Positions 61,733 to 64,000 of a stretch of DNA of 64,000 nucleotides are shown here, one piece after another (the stretch's first letter is position 1; each line of letters begins with the position of its first letter). Source of the stretch: JADJGC01 sp964617645 (lineage in GTDB: Bacteria > Zixibacteria > MSB-5A5 > CAIYYT01); the NCBI GenBank assembly GCA_964617645.1, contig CAZTYE010000003.1, positions 372,001 through 436,000 on the forward strand, given 5' to 3'. A program made the translations under genes and the position numbers. The notes beneath the pieces were generated by a model. That model had not been told where the DNA came from. It made no database searches and saw only the letters and a program-made list of their open reading frames with translations.

Positions 61733-63298
61733 TTATGCGGGCAAATCTGCCGGCGGCGGAGTCTGCTTCAATCCCGGCACGCGTTGGCGCAGGTCGTTGA
61801 TGATCGCCTTCAGCCGCTCGCGGTCTTGAGGCTCAAAAATCTTGGCGACCCAAACGAGAGCTACAAACAGCCACACCAGCGGCAGTTTGATGACGATCAT
61901 AACCGCAAAGTACAGCCACTTCGAGGAGATCAGCAGCGCGCTAACGAAATGCTCAAAGTACCGTAGCTCGATCGCTTCCAGCATCCACGCTCCAAGATAG
62001 ACCAAGACGCCGATTGCCAAGATGCGGAGAAGCTTGCCAAACTCGTACTTCATCGGATACGCCCGGTAAGACAGATACCAATTCAGACCGGCCAGCGAAA
62101 TCGAACTGATAATGAGCGCCCAAGCGGCGCCCGTGCCGCAATACTTCGGAACAAGTATGAAGCAGAAGAGGAGACAAATTGCCGTGGTGATCCCGTGCCA
62201 GACTTTCAAATAGGTCTTCTTGCTGTAGTAGATGCCGCCGTCGACGAAAAACGAGAAACCGGAGAAGAAATGCGCCAATGCGATCAAAGGCACAAGGCTG
62301 TAGCAGTCAAAGTACTTCGGCCCGATCACCACGGCTACTAACTCTCGGGCATAAACACTCAGAGTTACGGCGCACAAGAGATACACCAATAACGTCCATG
62401 TCGTCAGCCGTGCCAGGTTTCGGGCGCCTTCTGCGGTGCGCAGTTGTTCGACCAGGCGCGGGCTCCATGCCCGCAGTACCGGGCTAAAGATGAGCACCGA
62501 GAAAATCTGGCCGATGCGAAACCCGGCCGAGTAAATGCCAACGGCCGCCTGACCGCAGTATTCGTTGATGAAAAATCGATCGGCGCTGCTCAACACGAAA
62601 GTGTATGCCCCGATGAAGGAAAACGACCACGTAAACTTTAGAATCTGCTTGGCCAATCCCATATCTATGCGCAGCGCGGAACGCGCAAAGACATTGACGC
62701 CGACGGTGACGACGAACACGCCGATCGAGAGAATTTGCGCCCACAATACTGCCGCGACCTTGTCGTCCATGGTGTACAGCAACACAATGTTCAATCCCAG
62801 CGTCAGCGCCAAGCGCGCCGCAGAAATCGCTATGTACTTTGTCGGTTGCTCGGTGGCCTGATAGAAGAGCAGCGGCACGACGAAGAGCATATCCAACAAG
62901 TAGCGTACGGCTACCAGCACGACATAGTAACCATACTCCGCTGTGTCGAAGAGCAGCGCCGACACCGGCTCTCGGGCCAGCGTCAGCGCGACGGTCACTA
63001 CCGCCGAGATGGCAAACACGACATAGATCGAAGTGCCCGTGACCCGGCGCTGGTAATCGGAATCGTCGCGGTCGCGAAAGAAACGCACATAGGTGATCCC
63101 GTACTGCGTCAGCAGCAGCAGCGACACGATCTCAATCGTTCGATTGAGAATCTCCATGATTCCGTACTGCTCGGTCGGCATCAGGCGGCTATAGAATGGC
63201 AGGAGGATGAATCCGATTCCGTAGTTCACCGCCATCCCCAGACCGTAGATCACGATTTGTGACAAAAACGAGCCGGGCTTCTTGGGTGTGGTCGTCAT
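61733..63298 (-). CDS. Oligosaccharide flippase (Wzx/MurJ-like polysaccharide exporter)
   Basis: The 521-residue protein has fourteen membrane segments and begins with the PST-family pattern SFLSQIVIYGLGMAVNYGIGFILLPFYSRLMPTEQYGIMEILNRT. It would flip undecaprenyl-linked sugar units across the inner membrane for surface polysaccharide assembly. It lies next to the acetyltransferase-like gene at the window end, which could be part of the same polysaccharide locus. Confidence 0.88.
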   Translation of the reverse strand: MTTTPKKPGSFLSQIVIYGLGMAVNYGIGFILLPFYSRLMPTEQYGIMEILNRTIEIVSLLLLTQYGITYVRFFRDRDDSDYQRRVTGTSIYVVFAISAVVTVALTLAREPVSALLFDTAEYGYYVVLVAVRYLLDMLFVVPLLFYQATEQPTKYIAISAARLALTLGLNIVLLYTMDDKVAAVLWAQILSIGVFVVTVGVNVFARSALRIDMGLAKQILKFTWSFSFIGAYTFVLSSADRFFINEYCGQAAVGIYSAGFRIGQIFSVLIFSPVLRAWSPRLVEQLRTAEGARNLARLTTWTLLVYLLCAVTLSVYARELVAVVIGPKYFDCYSLVPLIALAHFFSGFSFFVDGGIYYSKKTYLKVWHGITTAICLLFCFILVPKYCGTGAAWALIISSISLAGLNWYLSYRAYPMKYEFGKLLRILAIGVLVYLGAWMLEAIELRYFEHFVSALLISSKWLYFAVMIVIKLPLVWLFVALVWVAKIFEPQDRERLKAIINDLRQRVPGLKQTPPPADLPA

Positions 63299-63313
63299 CG
63301 AGTTGCGATTCGC

Positions 63314-64000
63314 CTATGACGCGGATTTCGTGGTCGTTTCAAGTTGTGCGGGCTGATCGTTGCCTCGATTCTCGTCGGCATTGTCGGTCACCGGGCGTGA
63401 CTTTTCTGTCAATCGCTTCCACGTCGGTAGCGCCTTCGCCTTTCCGAAATAGAGGATTCGTGACTTAAGGCTCTTGCGGAACACCCAGAACTGCGAGTGC
63501 GCGAGGATTTCCTTGGTCCAATGCAGCTTGTAACCATATCCCTGTCCGGCAAGGTCATAGCGTGTGACGCCGAGTTCGGCGCACTGTTGCAGCGCTTGAT
63601 CACGAAGGTACACTCCCGGCGAACCGTGGCGGTAGGCCTGATCATAGTCGGTTGCCAGCCCCGTTAAGACGTTCCCGCTTTGGATCATCATCTCGAACGA
63701 GATTGGCTTGTGATCAAGATCGAGAATCCAGATGCGCAGGTGCTTTCTCAATTCCGGTTCGGCGACGACCGCATCATAGAACTTGCGCTGGGCCGGATGT
63801 CCGCCCAGGTCGTTATGGTGAGCAGCCTTCCAGCTTCGGGCGCTGACGTCATATGCGATATTCAGCGCTTCGTGCATCTCGATATCGCCGGGTGAACGGC
63901 GCACCGTCAGTGCTCCCAGCTTCTTAAGCCGATTTCCCGAGGTCGTGATGTTTCGTTTCATCGAGTATGCCATGACCTCGCGGTAGCCCGCATAGCCATT
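63314..64000 (-). CDS. BioF2-type GNAT acyltransferase (N-terminus outside window)
   Basis: The frame is open to the right edge, so the start is beyond base 64000; 228 residues are visible. They show NRLKKLGALTVRRSPGDIEMHEALNIAYDVSARSWKA, LRIWILDLDHKPISFEMMIQ and GVYLRDQALQQCAELGVTRYDL, typical of the C-terminal GNAT half of BioF2/FemAB-like proteins in exopolysaccharide loci. Adjacent to the flippase by 15 bases, in the same direction. Confidence 0.75.
   Translation of the reverse strand, partial: NGYAGYREVMAYSMKRNITTSGNRLKKLGALTVRRSPGDIEMHEALNIAYDVSARSWKAAHHNDLGGHPAQRKFYDAVVAEPELRKHLRIWILDLDHKPISFEMMIQSGNVLTGLATDYDQAYRHGSPGVYLRDQALQQCAELGVTRYDLAGQGYGYKLHWTKEILAHSQFWVFRKSLKSRILYFGKAKALPTWKRLTEKSRPVTDNADENRGNDQPAQLETTTKSAS

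Noticed and set aside
1..64000. CRISPR array or transposon
   Set aside because: No regular spaced repeats, transposase or integrase sequences were found. The CHAT protein is not accompanied by CRISPR genes.

Overview
The window is a 64 kb chromosomal piece of moderately GC-rich bacterial DNA that is almost entirely coding. Several traits point to the FCB superphylum and most closely to a Zixibacteria-like candidate lineage: a secreted cupredoxin with a C-terminal FlgD/Por-type sorting domain (NFPNPFNP motif), two secreted proteases ending in paired dockerin-like repeats of the type SIADAVFLINYIFSGG, periplasmic and outer-membrane beta-barrel proteins, an LptF/LptG pair (Gram-negative envelope), and the MEP isoprenoid genes ispG and ispH. 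This assignment is inference from protein style; no rRNA or phylogenetic marker tree is available here.

Layout. 1-5.3 kb: partial ABC exporter and LiaF-like protein (minus), then ornithine carbamoyltransferase with a PaaI thioesterase, a degenerate RNase H-like protein and a secreted protein of unknown function (plus). 5.4-8.3 kb: a CxxCH-bearing outer-membrane barrel, a haem-motif lipoprotein, a YceI protein and a rubrerythrin. 8.3-16.2 kb: P5C dehydrogenase, an HpaB/4-hydroxybutyryl-CoA dehydratase family flavoprotein, cupin, aldo/keto reductase, a B12-type radical SAM protein, proline iminopeptidase and a holin-family membrane protein. 16.4-23.4 kb: a TPR lipoprotein convergent with a tightly overlapping minus-strand operon of ECF sigma factor, soluble zinc-finger protein, TPR-CHAT protease-like protein and a secreted dockerin subtilase. 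23.7-31.4 kb: a small conserved protein, then rpmE, DUF1385, prfA, a membrane protein, tldD, tldE, a small Tat-signal ORF and prmC. 31.4-39.6 kb: cupredoxin, NatAB-like exporter, CopA plus DUF2231, and a second ABC-2 exporter. 39.7-45.1 kb: MATE pump, a split Ada (adaA/ogt) pair, an outer-membrane porin behind a near-perfect CRP-type operator, and a beta-CASP nuclease. 45.2-53.4 kb: a multidomain M14 carboxypeptidase with dockerins, a DUF255 thioredoxin lipoprotein, LptG/LptF and an EamA transporter. 53.5-64 kb: a lipoprotein, SH3 protein, ispG/ispH, lipA, PilZ protein, tadA, a membrane protein, tRNA-Ser(CGA), a secreted bleomycin-hydrolase-like peptidase, a Wzx-type flippase and a partial BioF2-type acetyltransferase.

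The most unusual unit is the sigma/zinc-finger/TPR-CHAT/subtilase operon (17.9-23.2 kb): a caspase-like cytosolic protein is translationally coupled to an exported subtilisin and placed under its own ECF sigma factor with a hairpin in the leader. It may be a protease-based stress or defence circuit. No CRISPR array, transposase, integrase, rRNA or prophage was seen.
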